Shown here: one piece after another, positions 1 through 9,477 of the stretch
Position numbering within the stretch: the first letter of the stretch is position 1
How the letters are laid out: each line of letters opens with the position of its first letter
NCBI GenBank assembly: GCA_018242295.1
Contig: JAFECE010000005.1
Span: forward strand, 124,001-188,000
Source: Pseudomonadota bacterium
GTDB lineage: Bacteria; Pseudomonadota; Alphaproteobacteria; Rhizobiales; Hyphomicrobiaceae
Length of the DNA: 64,000 bases
Reading direction: 5' to 3'
Notes under the pieces: generated by a model
The model's input: only the letters and a program-made list of their open reading frames with translations
Database searches by the model: none
What the model was told of the DNA's origin: nothing
Translations under genes and position numbers: made by a program

Positions 1-110
1 TGGCGCGCACCGACGGCGACCCAGAGACCGAGCGAGACGGTCTCGAGAGACGGCATTCGGTGGGTAACGATGCGAAGGCCGCTCGGAAGCCTGGTGAGTT
101 CGGTCGCCAT
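1..110 (-). CDS. M16 family zinc peptidase, N-terminal fragment
   Basis: Only the first 36 codons are in the window and the gene runs off the left edge. An ATG at 110 lies two bases after the thrC stop codon (113-115), so the two genes are probably cotranscribed. The translation begins MATELTRLPSGLRIVTHRMP and continues to LGLWVAVGAR, the characteristic start of the bacterial and mitochondrial processing peptidase-like M16B family. The zinc motif HxxEH would lie beyond the edge and cannot be checked. thrC followed by an M16 peptidase is a common arrangement in alphaproteobacteria. Confidence 0.8.
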   Translation of the reverse strand, partial: MATELTRLPSGLRIVTHRMPSLETVSLGLWVAVGAR

Positions 111-112
111 CG

Positions 113-1507
113 CTACACCCCCGACGCGACGCGGCTGTGGTGCACGACGAATTCTTGGATCGCGCGCAAATCGTTCGGCAGAACCTCGAACCGTTCGGCG
201 TCGGTCATCAGGTGTTCAAAGCCTCGCGGCAACGCCGGGTTCTTGCCCGTGATCGCTTTGATGGCGTCCGGAAATTTGGCTGGATGAGCCGTCGACAAAA
301 CGACGGTTTCGTCTTGCGGCACCTGTTCGGCCGCAACGAGAGCGCAGGCGGTATGAGGGTCCACCACGTATCCGGTTTCGGTGGCAGTCGTGCGAATGCA
401 ATTCGCGACGTCGGCTTCGGAGGCCGAGACGGCGGCGAAGTCGGCTTTCAGCGCGGGCCACAGGCTGCCGAGCTCAAAGCGGCCATTGGCGGTGAGTGAA
501 TTCATCAGGCTCCGAACGAGGGCAGCGTCGCGTCCCGATGCTTCGAAAAGATAGCGTTCGAAGTTCGAAGACACCTGGATATCCATGGACGGGGACGTCG
601 TCGGGACGACGCCGCGCATCGCGTAGACGCCGGTTTCGACGGCGCGCGGGAGGATATCGTTTTCGTTCGACGCGATGATCAGCTTGTCGACGGGCAAGCC
701 CATCCGCTTGGCGACGTAGCCCGCGAAAATATCACCGAAATTCCCTGTCGGCACCGCGAAGGTCAGCGGGCCCTTCACGCCGGTCAGGCGCGATGCTGCA
801 TAGAAGTAATAGGTGACTTGCGCGACGATGCGGGCCCAGTTGATCGAGTTGACGCCTGAGAGTTCGACCCGGTCGCGGAAAGCGTGGTCGTTGAACATGC
901 CTTTGACGAGCGCCTGGCAGTCGTCGAACGTGCCGTTAACGGCGATCGCGTGGACGTTCTTTTCCTTCGGCGTCGTCATCATGCGCCGCTGGACGTCGGA
1001 AACGCGGCCTTCGGGAAAGAGAATGACGACGTCGACGCGCTTCGATGACCTGAAGGCCTCGATGGCAGCGCCGCCCGTGTCGCCGGACGTCGCGCCGACA
1101 ATGGTTGCCCGCGCGCCGCGCTTGGCGAGCACGTGGTCCATCAGCCGCGCGAGCAGTTGCATCGCGACATCCTTAAACGCCAGCGTCGGCCCGTGAAAGA
1201 GTTCGAGGACCGTCAGGCCCGGCTTCAACGCGTGGAGCGGCGTGATCTCGGGGCTGTTGAAAGTCGCGTAGGCTTCCTCCGCCATGCGGCCGAGTTCTGC
1301 GCGCGTGATATCATCGCCGGTGAACGGGCTGATAACATCGACGGCGATTTCCGCGAACGACTTCTCTGGGAACGAGGCGATGGTTTCGGGCGTGAGAGCC
1401 GGCCAGTGCTCGGGGACGTAGAGGCCACCGTCTCGCGCGAGACCGGCGAGAAGAATGTCCTCGAAACCAAGCTTTTCGACTTCCCCGCGCGTTGAGATGT
1501 ATTTCAA
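113..1507 (-). CDS. thrC: threonine synthase
   Basis: PLP-dependent enzyme converting O-phosphohomoserine to threonine in the cytoplasm, the last step of threonine biosynthesis. The 464-residue length is normal for the long gamma-type threonine synthase. The N-terminal motif (MKYISTRG, then GLARDGGLYVP) is typical, the PLP lysine sits in GPTLAFKDVAMQ, and the phosphate-binding stretch is GATSGDTGGAAIEAF. The start used is a TTG at 1505-1507 preceded by a GAGAG-like ribosome site; no closer ATG fits the family N-terminus. It lies downstream of the cytochrome oxidase assembly genes and directly upstream of the M16 peptidase. Confidence 0.95.
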   Translation of the reverse strand: MKYISTRGEVEKLGFEDILLAGLARDGGLYVPEHWPALTPETIASFPEKSFAEIAVDVISPFTGDDITRAELGRMAEEAYATFNSPEITPLHALKPGLTVLELFHGPTLAFKDVAMQLLARLMDHVLAKRGARATIVGATSGDTGGAAIEAFRSSKRVDVVILFPEGRVSDVQRRMMTTPKEKNVHAIAVNGTFDDCQALVKGMFNDHAFRDRVELSGVNSINWARIVAQVTYYFYAASRLTGVKGPLTFAVPTGNFGDIFAGYVAKRMGLPVDKLIIASNENDILPRAVETGVYAMRGVVPTTSPSMDIQVSSNFERYLFEASGRDAALVRSLMNSLTANGRFELGSLWPALKADFAAVSASEADVANCIRTTATETGYVVDPHTACALVAAEQVPQDETVVLSTAHPAKFPDAIKAITGKNPALPRGFEHLMTDAERFEVLPNDLRAIQEFVVHHSRVASGV

Positions 1508-1591
1508 ATCTGCTCTCTTTGCCTAATCCTGCCGGCGAGCCTAATTGGACCCGCGCCAGCGAACAACCGAGCCCGGTCCAGCCGGTTCGAA

Positions 1592-2392
1592 TCATTCTTC
1601 CTTTGGTTGTAGCTTTTTGCCGTTGGCGCCCTCAAGTCGTTGCCGAGCGAATATCACGAAAACGACAATGAGCGTCGCGGCCAGCCCATACCACGTAACG
1701 ACGTACTGAAGATGGTTGTTCGGGATGTTGATTTCCGTCGTCCCTCCCTTTGGCCAGCCGCCCGGATTTTCGGGCAATGCGTCGGCATCCAGCGAGAACG
1801 GCGCGTACGCTTGGCTCTTTTCGGCATTGAACTGGAGGGGAGTCGGTGGGCCTTGCGGCCCCCATTGCATGGCGTCTAGGTCGGGCCAGTACCAACGGTT
1901 TCCGGCGTAGTCGTTATCGGGGGCGAACCAGGGCTTGGGATGGCCGAGGCGCACCAGCCCGGTGATCGTCACCGGGCCCGTCACTTGGCCTTCGGCGCGC
2001 TTCGACGGGTCCTTCAGCTCGTCGGGGACCCACCCGCGATTGACGAAAATGGGCGGCAAGCCGCCTTCCGGAATGAGCAGCGTGTAGACGTGCCAGCCCT
2101 GCGAGGCAGTGGTCGGCGCGTAGAGATGGCGCTCGCGGCCATAATCGAATGTGCCGGTGACGCGCATGTGCTTGTATTCGACGTCGCCGGATTTGACGTA
2201 TTCCGCCAGCACCGCTGGATACGAAACGGGCTCCGCCGTTCGCCTTTCGTCGATCTTCGAGATCAGCGACTCTTTCCATGCCATCCGATGCCATTGCCAG
2301 TTGCCGAGCCCAATAAGGATCGGCAACATGATCAGCGTCAGAATGGTAGGGACGACCAGACCTGCGGCGCGCCAGCGCGCGAACATAGTCAC
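1592..2392 (-). CDS. SURF1 family cytochrome oxidase assembly protein
   Basis: Membrane protein of the SURF1/Shy1 family that helps insert haem a into cytochrome oxidase subunit I. One hydrophobic segment near the N-terminus (about residues 10-28) and one near the C-terminus (about 228-247) frame a periplasmic domain with the family motifs GNWQWHRMAWKE, FVNRGWVP and HLQYVVTWYGLA. The GTG start (2390-2392) overlaps the TGA stop of the upstream DUF983 gene as GTGA, indicating translational coupling; an ATG at 2384-2386 is the alternative. It is the last oxidase-assembly gene before thrC. Confidence 0.93.
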   Translation of the reverse strand: MTMFARWRAAGLVVPTILTLIMLPILIGLGNWQWHRMAWKESLISKIDERRTAEPVSYPAVLAEYVKSGDVEYKHMRVTGTFDYGRERHLYAPTTASQGWHVYTLLIPEGGLPPIFVNRGWVPDELKDPSKRAEGQVTGPVTITGLVRLGHPKPWFAPDNDYAGNRWYWPDLDAMQWGPQGPPTPLQFNAEKSQAYAPFSLDADALPENPGGWPKGGTTEINIPNNHLQYVVTWYGLAATLIVVFVIFARQRLEGANGKKLQPKEE

Positions 2393-2817
2393 TCCTTGGC
2401 GAGACGGCCTTCCTCAGCCTTGTTTTTGAATTGCAGCGCGATCAATCCCGCCTTGAGAAAGCGCAGGAGAAAAACCGCGATGAGTGGTGTGAGAATACCC
2501 CAGAGCAGCACGTGCATCCACCATGGCACACCGAACTTGAATTCGGCGATGAGCGCGCCCCCGACGCAAAGAAATCCGAGGATGAAGATTGCGAACACGG
2601 CTGGACCATCGCCCGTGTCGATGAACTTGTAATCCAATCCGCAACCGTCGCAGCGGTCGCGCAAGTTCAATAAATTGACGAAGAGTTTGCCCCGGCCGCA
2701 CTGCGGGCACCGACAATTCAGCGCGGTTACGAGCGGCGAAACGGGTCTAGCGGCATGAACCACAGCAATCTCGATTTTTGAGAGCTCAATTTGCCGCCGA
2801 CCCTGGCCCGGCGGCAC
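2389..2817 (-). CDS. DUF983 family protein with zinc ribbon
   Basis: Small membrane protein of the DUF983 family, almost always found between cox subunit III and SURF1 genes in alphaproteobacteria and therefore presumed to assist oxidase assembly; its biochemical role is unknown. Two CxxC pairs (CPQCGRGKLF and CDGCG, roughly residues 36-62) form a probable zinc ribbon. Two hydrophobic segments follow (about residues 73-90 and 100-120). The stop overlaps the SURF1 start by the GTGA tetranucleotide. A strong hairpin (2856-2881) separates it from ctaE upstream, so part of the transcription from the cox promoter may stop before this gene. Confidence 0.85.
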   Translation of the reverse strand: MPPGQGRRQIELSKIEIAVVHAARPVSPLVTALNCRCPQCGRGKLFVNLLNLRDRCDGCGLDYKFIDTGDGPAVFAIFILGFLCVGGALIAEFKFGVPWWMHVLLWGILTPLIAVFLLRFLKAGLIALQFKNKAEEGRLAKE

Positions 2818-2855
2818 GGGCGGCGCAACTCTGAATAGTGCCGCGCCTCAAACAC

Positions 2856-2881
2856 AGGAGGCGGCTTTTCGGCCGCCTCCT
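2856..2881 (-). terminator. intercistronic hairpin after ctaE
   Basis: A perfect 10-base inverted repeat, AGGAGGCGGC (2856-2865) and GCCGCCTCCT (2872-2881), with a six-base loop, lies between the ctaE stop (2913) and the DUF983 start (2817). Downstream on the minus strand there is only a short T-rich stretch, so it may be an attenuator or an mRNA 3'-end stabiliser rather than a complete terminator. Confidence 0.6.
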
Positions 2882-2912
2882 GCAAAGTTCCGTTGGTTTC
2901 AACAGGAGCACC

Positions 2913-3851
2913 TTATTCGGCGCCCGCCGTGATCGGCCCTGCGCCCCACACGTAGATGCAGGCAAACAGGAATAGCCAGACGACGTCGACGAAGTGCCAA
3001 TACCAGGCAGCAGCCTCGAAGCCGAAATGCTGCTGCGGCGTGAAGGCGCCGCGCAGGGACCGGAGCAAGCAGACGAGCAGGAAGATCGTGCCGATGATCA
3101 CGTGCGCGCCGTGGAAGCCCGTCGCCATAAAGAACGTCGAACCATAGCTATGGCCGGCGAAGCTGAAGGCAGCATGGCCGTATTCGATGGCCTGGCAAAC
3201 CGTGAAGGTCATGCCGAGGAGAACCGTCAGGATCAGACCGATGACCAGTCCTCGGCGATCGTTCTTCAGAAGCGCGTGGTGCGCCCACGTAACCGTGCAG
3301 CCCGAAGTCAACAGAATGAGCGTATTGACCAGCGGCAGGCCCCAAGGGTTGAACGTGTGCTTGAAGAAGCCGGGAACGGTCGCTGCCGTCGGATCGACGG
3401 CTGCCGGCGGCCAGTGGCCACCATAAAGCTCGTCACGCGCGACCAGGCCGACCAAATGGCCAGGATTGTTCATGAGCTCGTGCACGCCCGCCGGAAAGAG
3501 CGCGCTGTCGAAATAGGCCCAGAACCAAGCAACGAAGAACATCACCTCCGAGGCGATGAACAGGATCATGCCGTAGCGCAGGTGCAGCTGAACGACCGGC
3601 GTCTGGAAGCCCTGATTGGCCTCGCGAATGACGTCGACCCACCATGCCCATGCGGAAGCGAGAACTGCCGCTGCGCCCATCGCAAAGAGCCACGGTCCCT
3701 TGACGCCGAGGACGCCCTCGCCATCGACATGCGTGCGCATCCACGCGATGGCGCCGATCGCCATGACGAGCGCCGACATGGACGCCAGAACCGGCCAAGG
3801 GCTCGGGTTTACGAGATGATAATCATGATGCTTTGCGTGGGTATCAGCCAT
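2913..3851 (-). CDS. ctaE: cytochrome c oxidase subunit III
   Basis: Subunit III of the aa3-type oxidase, an integral membrane subunit that stabilises the catalytic core and the proton entry path. The 312-residue product opens with HHDYHLVNPSPWPVLAS, contains the conserved glutamate region ASEVMFFVAWFWAYF, and ends with the helix-VI/VII signature WYWHFVDVVWLFLF. Seven transmembrane segments are expected for the family and hydrophobic segments are spread along the chain. A GGAG ribosome site precedes the ATG. It sits downstream of ctaG in the usual oxidase operon order. Confidence 0.96.
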   Translation of the reverse strand: MADTHAKHHDYHLVNPSPWPVLASMSALVMAIGAIAWMRTHVDGEGVLGVKGPWLFAMGAAAVLASAWAWWVDVIREANQGFQTPVVQLHLRYGMILFIASEVMFFVAWFWAYFDSALFPAGVHELMNNPGHLVGLVARDELYGGHWPPAAVDPTAATVPGFFKHTFNPWGLPLVNTLILLTSGCTVTWAHHALLKNDRRGLVIGLILTVLLGMTFTVCQAIEYGHAAFSFAGHSYGSTFFMATGFHGAHVIIGTIFLLVCLLRSLRGAFTPQQHFGFEAAAWYWHFVDVVWLFLFACIYVWGAGPITAGAE

Positions 3852-3975
3852 TTCCGTCTCCGTCCCCTTCAGGCTCTGGCCCGTTCTTGCTTGGATAGAA
3901 ATTTCGACGAGGCGGTCTCGACGTCCCGTCTCGTTTGCAGATCTACTTTCTTGTTTTGGTCAGTCTGCACTCGTT

Positions 3976-4596
3976 TCAGCCCCCCTTCTTCGGCTGCGCA
4001 GGCGCAACCTCGGCTGCCGCCGCCTTCGGCTCGGCCGGGAAGAAAGTGTACGACAGCGTCACCTCGGGCTGGAATGCTGTGGAGCTGTCTTCGACCAGTT
4101 TCGGGTCGAGGAAGAAGGTCACCGGCATTTCAACAGTCTGGTGCGGCTGCAGCGTCTGCTCCTTGAAGCAGAAGCATTCAATCTTGTTGAAGTAGGAGCC
4201 GAACGCTTCCGGCGCGACATTGAATATCGCCTGCCCCCTCACCGGCTTGTCGGAATTGTTGGTTGCGCGAAAGAAGGCCAGCGCAGTTTCGCCGATCTTG
4301 ACGTCCATCTTCGTGACGTCGGGCTCGAAGGTCCACGGAAGACCGGGAGCTACGTTGGAGTCGAAGCGTACCGTCAGCGTGCGATCCAGCACCTTCGCCG
4401 TGTTGCTGTCCGCGCGCTGCGTCGTGCCGCCATAACCGGTCGCCTTGCAGAACATGGTGTAGAGCGTCGGCGATGCAGCGGTTACCCCGCCCATCACCGC
4501 GAGGGCGGCAAGGCAGCCGAGCACAGCCCACCGGTTTTGGCGGGCCGTCTTGGCGGCGGCGCCGTCATCCTGCTGCACGGTTTGGTCTCTCTTCAT
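3976..4596 (-). CDS. ctaG: cytochrome c oxidase assembly protein CtaG/Cox11
   Basis: Copper chaperone that delivers copper to the CuB site of subunit I. A single N-terminal membrane anchor (about residues 23-42) is followed by the periplasmic beta-sandwich domain; the copper-binding CFCF motif is present in IECFCFKEQTL, and FFLDPKL near the C-terminus is conserved in the family. The 206-residue length is typical. The ATG lies three bases after the stop of the small upstream gene, consistent with coupled translation. The last residues are Ala/Pro/Lys-rich. Confidence 0.95.
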   Translation of the reverse strand: MKRDQTVQQDDGAAAKTARQNRWAVLGCLAALAVMGGVTAASPTLYTMFCKATGYGGTTQRADSNTAKVLDRTLTVRFDSNVAPGLPWTFEPDVTKMDVKIGETALAFFRATNNSDKPVRGQAIFNVAPEAFGSYFNKIECFCFKEQTLQPHQTVEMPVTFFLDPKLVEDSSTAFQPEVTLSYTFFPAEPKAAAAEVAPAQPKKGG

Positions 4597-4599
4597 GCC

Positions 4600-4764
4600 C
4601 TACATCGTTCCTTTGGCGACGTTGCCGCCGAGATGGACAAAGGTCGCGACGTAGAAGGCCAGAACCATAAAGCCGAGCGTCAATGCGATCGCGATCGAAC
4701 GGCGGCGGCGAACTTTCTCCGCAGCCGGATCGAGACGTTGGGGAAATTTTGGATCGTTGGTCAA
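4600..4764 (-). CDS. small cox-cluster membrane protein (CoxF-like)
   Basis: Short protein of 54 residues in the position held by the small CoxF-type gene in alphaproteobacterial oxidase operons, between ctaB and ctaG. A basic stretch (KVRRRR) precedes a single transmembrane helix (about residues 23-44). The start chosen is a TTG at 4762-4764 with GAGG five bases upstream; the open frame extends back to 4818 but that would overlap ctaB. The family is assumed to support oxidase assembly, but its role is not established. Identification rests mainly on position and topology. Confidence 0.65.
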   Translation of the reverse strand: MTNDPKFPQRLDPAAEKVRRRRSIAIALTLGFMVLAFYVATFVHLGGNVAKGTM

Positions 4765-4771
4765 ATCAGCC

Positions 4772-5695
4772 TCACGCAAAAAAACGAGTGAATATCGCTT
4801 CACTGGAAAGAACGGCAAACAGCACGTACAAATATAAGATCGAAAACCAGAAAAGCTGGCGCGCGGCGGTATCGGCTTCGCGGCCTTCGGTCGTGAAGTA
4901 AACGCGAACCGCTAATCCGAGAAAGACCGCGCCAAGGACGACCGACGAGACGAGATAAGCAATCCCGCCAAGCCCGGTAAAGTAAGGCACAACGGCCAGC
5001 GGCACGAGAATGATCGAGTAGAGCAGGATCTGTTTCCGCGTCTCGGGGAGACCGGCAACGACCGGCAGCATCGGTACGCCGACGCGCTCATAATCGCGGC
5101 AACGGTAGAGTGCCAGCGCCCAAAAGTGCGGGGGCGTCCACATGAAGATGATGAGGAACAGCAGGATGCTATCGAGGCTGATGCTGCCCGTCACGGCGGC
5201 CCAGCCGACCATCGGGGGGAACGCGCCTGCCGCGCCGCCAATAACGATGTTGTAGGGCGTCCGCCGCTTCAGCCACATCGTGTATATGAACAAATAGAAG
5301 CCTATCGTGATGGCCAGCAGCGCACCGGCGGTCCAGTTGACTAACACGCCGAGCGTCAGAACCGAGCCGACGCTCAGGACGCCGCCGAAGCTCAGCGCTT
5401 CATCGCCGGTGACGCGGCCACGCGGCAACGGACGGGCGGCCGTTCGGGCCATGCGCGCGTCAATGTCGGCGTCATACCACATATTGAGGGCGCCCGAGGC
5501 GCCCGCTCCGATCGCGATGGAAACGATCGCGATAAAGCCAAGAATTGGATTGATCGAACCGGGCGCCACCAGCATCGCAGCAAGCGCCGTAAAGACGACA
5601 AGCGTCATTACCCGCGGTTTCATCAACTGGATGAAATCGCCAACGCTGGGCTCCAGCGTCAGGTCGGCTTGGCCAACTTCACTTTGAATGCTCAT
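4772..5695 (-). CDS. ctaB: protoheme IX farnesyltransferase (haem O synthase)
   Basis: UbiA-type integral membrane prenyltransferase that farnesylates protohaem to haem O, the precursor of haem A in the aa3 oxidase. Both Asp-rich motifs are visible: [15 protein letters not shown] with the basic ARPLPRGR that follows, and [26 protein letters not shown] is a haem O synthase signature. Multiple hydrophobic helices span the 307 residues. It is separated from ctaD by a hairpin (5742-5764), which may tune its expression relative to the structural subunits. Confidence 0.96.
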   Translation of the reverse strand: MSIQSEVGQADLTLEPSVGDFIQLMKPRVMTLVVFTALAAMLVAPGSINPILGFIAIVSIAIGAGASGALNMWYDADIDARMARTAARPLPRGRVTGDEALSFGGVLSVGSVLTLGVLVNWTAGALLAITIGFYLFIYTMWLKRRTPYNIVIGGAAGAFPPMVGWAAVTGSISLDSILLFLIIFMWTPPHFWALALYRCRDYERVGVPMLPVVAGLPETRKQILLYSIILVPLAVVPYFTGLGGIAYLVSSVVLGAVFLGLAVRVYFTTEGREADTAARQLFWFSILYLYVLFAVLSSEAIFTRFFA

Positions 5696-5741
5696 ATCGC
5701 AAGCGCCGTCAAAAAATTCAGTTTCACAAATCGGAATGGCA

Positions 5742-5764
5742 ACGGGGCGAATAGCTCGCCCCGT
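5742..5764 (-). terminator. hairpin between ctaD and ctaB
   Basis: Perfect 9-base arms ACGGGGCGA (5742-5750) and TCGCCCCGT (5756-5764) with a five-base loop, located in the 86-base gap between the ctaD stop and the ctaB start. No T-tract follows on the minus strand, so it is more likely an attenuator or RNA-processing/stability element than a full terminator. Confidence 0.5.
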
Positions 5765-5781
5765 CGCTCACTCAACTTTCG

Positions 5782-7407
5782 TCAGTGATGGTCCGTCGCA
5801 GCGATCCGCGGCAGAGTTTCGTAGGAGTGGAAGGCTGGCGGTGACGACAGCGTCCATTCCAGCGTCGTCGCTCCGACGCCCCACGGATTGCCCGCCGCCT
5901 TTTCCTTGCGGATGAAGTAGGCGTAGAACATGCCGAACAGGAAGACGACCAAGCCCAAGGTCGTGATGTACGACCCGATCGACGACACCCGGTTCCAGTA
6001 GGTGAACGCTTCCGGATAGTCAGCGTAGTGGCGCTGCATGCCGGCCAGTCCAAGGAAGTGCTGCGGGAAGAACAGTACGTTGGCACCAACAAACGTCAGC
6101 CAGAAGTGAAGCTTGCCGAGCGCCTCGCTGTACATGTAGCCGGACATTTTCGGGAACCAGTAGTACCAGCCCGCGAAGATCGAGAAGACGGCGCCAAGCG
6201 ACAGCACGTAGTGGAAGTGCGCGACGACGTAATAGGTGTTGTGCAGCGAACGATCGATGCCAGCGTTTGCGCACATCACACCCGTCACACCACCGACCGT
6301 GAACAGGAAGATGAATCCCAGCGCCCAGAGCATGGGCACGCGGAATTGAAGAGAGCCGCCCCACATCGTCGCGATCCAGGAGAACACCTTGATGCCGGTC
6401 GGCACCGCGATGACCATCGTCGCGAACATGAAGTAGGCCTGCGTGTCAACGCTCAGGCCCGCCGTATACATGTGGTGAGCCCAGACGATGAAGCCGACGA
6501 GTCCGATCGCCACCATTGCGTAGGCCATGCCGAGGTAACCGAAAATCGGCTTCCGCGAGAACGTGGACACGATGTGGCTGATCATGCCGAAGCCCGGCAG
6601 GATGAGAATGTAAACTTCGGGGTGACCGAAGAACCAGAAGAGATGCGCGTAGAGCAGAGGATCGCCGCCGCCAGCGGGATCATAGAAGGTGGTTCCGAAG
6701 TTGCGGTCCGTCAGCAACATCGTGATGGCGCCGGCCAAAACCGGCAGGGACAGAAGCAATAGGAACGCCGTCACAAGAACCGACCAGGCGAAGAGCGGCA
6801 TTTTATGCAGCGTCATGCCGGGAGCGCGCATGTTGAAGATTGTCGTGATGAAGTTGATGGCGCCGAGAATCGACGAGGCACCTGCAAGATGCAGTGACAA
6901 GATGCCGAAATCGACCGCGGGGCCTGGATGTCCAATTCGTCCGGACAGCGGCGCAACGATGATCCAGCCTGTGCCAACGCCATCGGCGTCAGCCGTGCCA
7001 GGAAGGAACAACGAGATAAGCAGCAGCGCAAACGCGGCCGGCAGCAGCCAGAACGAGATGTTGTTCATGCGAGGGAAGGCCATATCCGGCGCACCGATCA
7101 TCAACGGCACAAACCAGTTGCCGAAGCCGCCGATCATGGCGGGCATGACCATGAAGAAGACCATGATCAGGCCGTGGCCCGTGACGAAGACGTTATAGAT
7201 GCCTTCATTGGCGAAGTACTGCAGACCTGGCTCCTGCAGCTCCAATCGCATCATCACCGACAGAAATGCGCCAATGCAGCCCGCGAAGATAGCGAACAGC
7301 AGATAAAGGGTGCCGATGTCCTTGTGGTTCGTCGAAAAGAACCATCGTTTGAAAAACGGCGGGGCGTGATCGTGCCCGTCGTCCGTTGCATGCGCAGTGC
7401 TTCCCAT
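5782..7407 (-). CDS. ctaD: cytochrome c oxidase subunit I
   Basis: Catalytic haem-copper subunit of an aa3-type, family A oxidase: reduces oxygen to water and pumps protons. Visible motifs include [13 protein letters not shown], the CuB/Tyr region [17 protein letters not shown], the histidine pair in VWAHHMY, K-channel PTGIKVFSW, and the haem a/a3 ligands in [10 protein letters not shown]. The start is placed at the ATG 7405-7407 ([14 protein letters not shown]) with AAGGG upstream; the frame stays open to 7491 but that extension carries a hairpin (7468-7485) and no family-like sequence. The product would be 541 residues, a normal length. Confidence 0.97.
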   Translation of the reverse strand: MGSTAHATDDGHDHAPPFFKRWFFSTNHKDIGTLYLLFAIFAGCIGAFLSVMMRLELQEPGLQYFANEGIYNVFVTGHGLIMVFFMVMPAMIGGFGNWFVPLMIGAPDMAFPRMNNISFWLLPAAFALLLISLFLPGTADADGVGTGWIIVAPLSGRIGHPGPAVDFGILSLHLAGASSILGAINFITTIFNMRAPGMTLHKMPLFAWSVLVTAFLLLLSLPVLAGAITMLLTDRNFGTTFYDPAGGGDPLLYAHLFWFFGHPEVYILILPGFGMISHIVSTFSRKPIFGYLGMAYAMVAIGLVGFIVWAHHMYTAGLSVDTQAYFMFATMVIAVPTGIKVFSWIATMWGGSLQFRVPMLWALGFIFLFTVGGVTGVMCANAGIDRSLHNTYYVVAHFHYVLSLGAVFSIFAGWYYWFPKMSGYMYSEALGKLHFWLTFVGANVLFFPQHFLGLAGMQRHYADYPEAFTYWNRVSSIGSYITTLGLVVFLFGMFYAYFIRKEKAAGNPWGVGATTLEWTLSSPPAFHSYETLPRIAATDHH

Positions 7408-7467
7408 TTCGTAAGCCCTTGTCCCTGAAGTTTTGTCCGAACTTCTTTTTTGTTGAGCAACAGATAA

Positions 7468-7485
7468 GCCGGGCGGTTGCCCGGC
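7468..7485 (-). other. short hairpin between ctaC and ctaD
   Basis: Inverted repeat GCCGGGC (7468-7474) / GCCCGGC (7479-7485) with a GGTT loop in the 93-base ctaC-ctaD spacer. It lies upstream of the chosen ctaD start and supports treating this stretch as untranslated leader. No T-tract follows it on the minus strand, so a role in mRNA processing or stability is more likely than termination. Confidence 0.4.
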
Positions 7486-7500
7486 CATCATTCACTGCCG

Positions 7501-8481
7501 TTAATGCGCCTCAGCCATCGACTGAAATTCGACCTTGCTCGCAGTATCTTCATCGAGGATCTGCTGCGCCTTCTTCTTGTCCTTGGCCTTCACGGCCGCA
7601 ATCCAGGAATCATAGACCGGTTGTTCGACGACCCGTATGGCGATCGGCATCGCTGAATGCAGCTTACCGCAGAGCACTGCGCACTGGCCGTGATAGGAGC
7701 CAACCTTCGTAGCCTGGAACCAGGTTGCCGCAACGCGGCCCGGAACGGCCTGCATCTTCACGCCGAAGGAGGGGATCGTCCAGGAATGGATGACGTCGTT
7801 GGACGTCACCAGGACGTGAACGACTTTGTTGACGGGAACGGCGATCTCCTGATCGACCGTCAAACGACGAAGCTTCTTCTCTTCGTTCCAGAGCGGAATG
7901 GAAGCCTTATAGAGTGCATTGTGAAGCTCGGCGCCCTGAAGCGAACCGAACTGCTTGTCGTAGGCTTCGTCGCCGATTTTCGCCCGGAGAATATCCTCGT
8001 CGTTGACGATGTTCGAGGTGATCGTCACCTTGTCGTCAACGTATTCATGTTCCCAGAACCAAGCATTGCCGGTCGCCTTGATCGTCAGATCGGGCTTCGG
8101 GAAATTGTACTGATTGAAGAGGAGGTGAAACGAGGGGATCGAAATGCCGACGAGAATGAGGATCGGGAGGATGGTCCAAGCGACCTCGAGCATGGTGTTG
8201 TGCGAGGTTCTGGACGGGGTTGGGTTCCGCTTCTCGTTGAAGCGATACATCACGTAGACCAACAGAACGAGAACGAACAACACGATCACGGTGATGATCG
8301 TATTTACGACGTGAAAGAGGTCGAAGATCTGACCCATGATCGGAGTCGCAGGAAGCTGCAGACCCAGCTCGCCATTCGTCGGCTGCCCGAGACCGGCCAT
8401 GGCAGGTGATAGCCCCCCGAGGGCAATCGCCAAACACGCGGCCGCCATAATGGCAACCGCGCCAAACATCCTATTCGACAT
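7501..8481 (-). CDS. ctaC: cytochrome c oxidase subunit II
   Basis: Periplasmic CuA-bearing subunit that accepts electrons from cytochrome c. An N-terminal signal-like segment (about residues 8-29) is followed by two transmembrane helices (about 55-80 and 96-115) and the cupredoxin domain. The CuA ligands are visible in DVIHSWTIPSFGVK and GQCAVLCGKLHSAMPI (Cys-x3-Cys-x3-His-x2-Met). FWEHEY is the aromatic electron-entry region. It is the first gene of the operon, and its ATG has GAAGGA directly upstream. A region with an inverted repeat (8546-8568) precedes it and probably holds the operon promoter. Confidence 0.97.
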   Translation of the reverse strand: MSNRMFGAVAIMAAACLAIALGGLSPAMAGLGQPTNGELGLQLPATPIMGQIFDLFHVVNTIITVIVLFVLVLLVYVMYRFNEKRNPTPSRTSHNTMLEVAWTILPILILVGISIPSFHLLFNQYNFPKPDLTIKATGNAWFWEHEYVDDKVTITSNIVNDEDILRAKIGDEAYDKQFGSLQGAELHNALYKASIPLWNEEKKLRRLTVDQEIAVPVNKVVHVLVTSNDVIHSWTIPSFGVKMQAVPGRVAATWFQATKVGSYHGQCAVLCGKLHSAMPIAIRVVEQPVYDSWIAAVKAKDKKKAQQILDEDTASKVEFQSMAEAH

Positions 8482-8928
8482 TCCTTCGCTCCCAATACGT
8501 CGGCTCAGATCCCCCTGAACCGACAGCCTCCCAGATACATTTTCCTGACACCCCTGGCCGGCGTGTCATACCCGATTATTTGTTGCCCAGTTCTCACGCT
8601 GGGATGGCCCGCCGTCGCTGCGGACGTATGCCTCATCGATTTGTTAAGGCGAGTTGATAAAGAGCACAATCCGTTCATCCCCCTCAAGTCAAGCTTTCTG
8701 CGTCATTTCTTCGCGAAACCACTATACCTCATCAGCGAATCAAGCCTCCTCATCATGGGGCGGCGGCGCCTGTGGCGACGAAATTCGGCCAGATTCCTGG
8801 ACGACGAAGCGCGCACTTCCTCCGACGCTTGACCATTGGGCTCGGCTCGCGAAAGCAAGGACCATCTTTTGTCACCGGAAAAAACGGGCTTCTGGAGCCG
8901 ATGCCGTCCGCTCATACGTTTGTGGAAA
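8482..8928. promoter_or_regulatory. divergent intergenic region between ctaC and the IalB-like gene
   Basis: About 450 bases without a convincing gene, separating the leftward oxidase operon from the rightward IalB-like gene, so it should contain both promoters. One dyad stands out: TGACAC (8546-8551) and GTGTCA (8563-8568) with an 11-base GC-rich spacer, about 65 bases upstream of the ctaC start, a plausible operator. No clear sigma-70 -35/-10 pair was identified by eye. Confidence 0.35.
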
Positions 8929-9474
8929 ATGATCGCCATCCCGGATAGGAGGCGGGCCGCGGGTCCGCTGGCCGCGCTTCTCGCATTTGCACAACTGGCG
9001 GCAATGCTGGCGTTACCCGGCAGTGCGTTCGCCGTCGATGCACCCGAAGGAACGGTCAAGTCGCAGCACGGAGACTGGCAGGTCGTCTGTAAGGACCCTC
9101 CGGCGGGTTCGAAGAATCCGGTATGCGCGCTCGTTCAAAGCGTGACGGCCGAGGACAAGAACAACATCGGACTTACGGTCTATTTCCAGAAATTTTCGAA
9201 TGGCACGCGCGTACTCAGGGTTTTCGCGCCGCTCGGCGTGCTGCTGCCACCGGGGCTGGGCCTCAAGATCGACGACAAGGATGTCGGCCATGCACCGTTC
9301 TTGCGGTGCCACAGCTTCGCCTGCTACGCGCAGGTCGTCGTCGAAGATCCGCTCATCGAGCAGTTGAAGACGGGCAAGACCGCCATCTTCATCATCTTCC
9401 AGACTGAAGAAGCGGGTATCGGCATTCCGATCTCGCTCAAGGGCTTCGGCGAGGCCTTGGGCGAACTGAAATGA
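8929..9474 (+). CDS. IalB-like (invasion-associated locus B family) exported protein
   Basis: Periplasmic protein of the family named after Bartonella invasion-associated locus B, widespread in non-pathogenic alphaproteobacteria and of unknown role there. The ATG at 8929 gives an N-terminus with a basic segment, a hydrophobic stretch and cleavage near GSAFA-VDAPEG. Family features are the GDWQVVC motif, paired cysteines (VC...PVCAL and LRCHSFACYAQV) and the C-terminal FIIFQTEEAGIGIPISL segment. The frame is open back to 8836. A hairpin follows the stop. Confidence 0.8.
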   Translation: MIAIPDRRRAAGPLAALLAFAQLAAMLALPGSAFAVDAPEGTVKSQHGDWQVVCKDPPAGSKNPVCALVQSVTAEDKNNIGLTVYFQKFSNGTRVLRVFAPLGVLLPPGLGLKIDDKDVGHAPFLRCHSFACYAQVVVEDPLIEQLKTGKTAIFIIFQTEEAGIGIPISLKGFGEALGELK

Positions 9475-9477
9475 CGA

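Noticed and set aside
7408..7491. Longer ctaD start
   Set aside because: The extra codons contain a hairpin and show no oxidase homology; the ATG at 7407 has a proper ribosome site.
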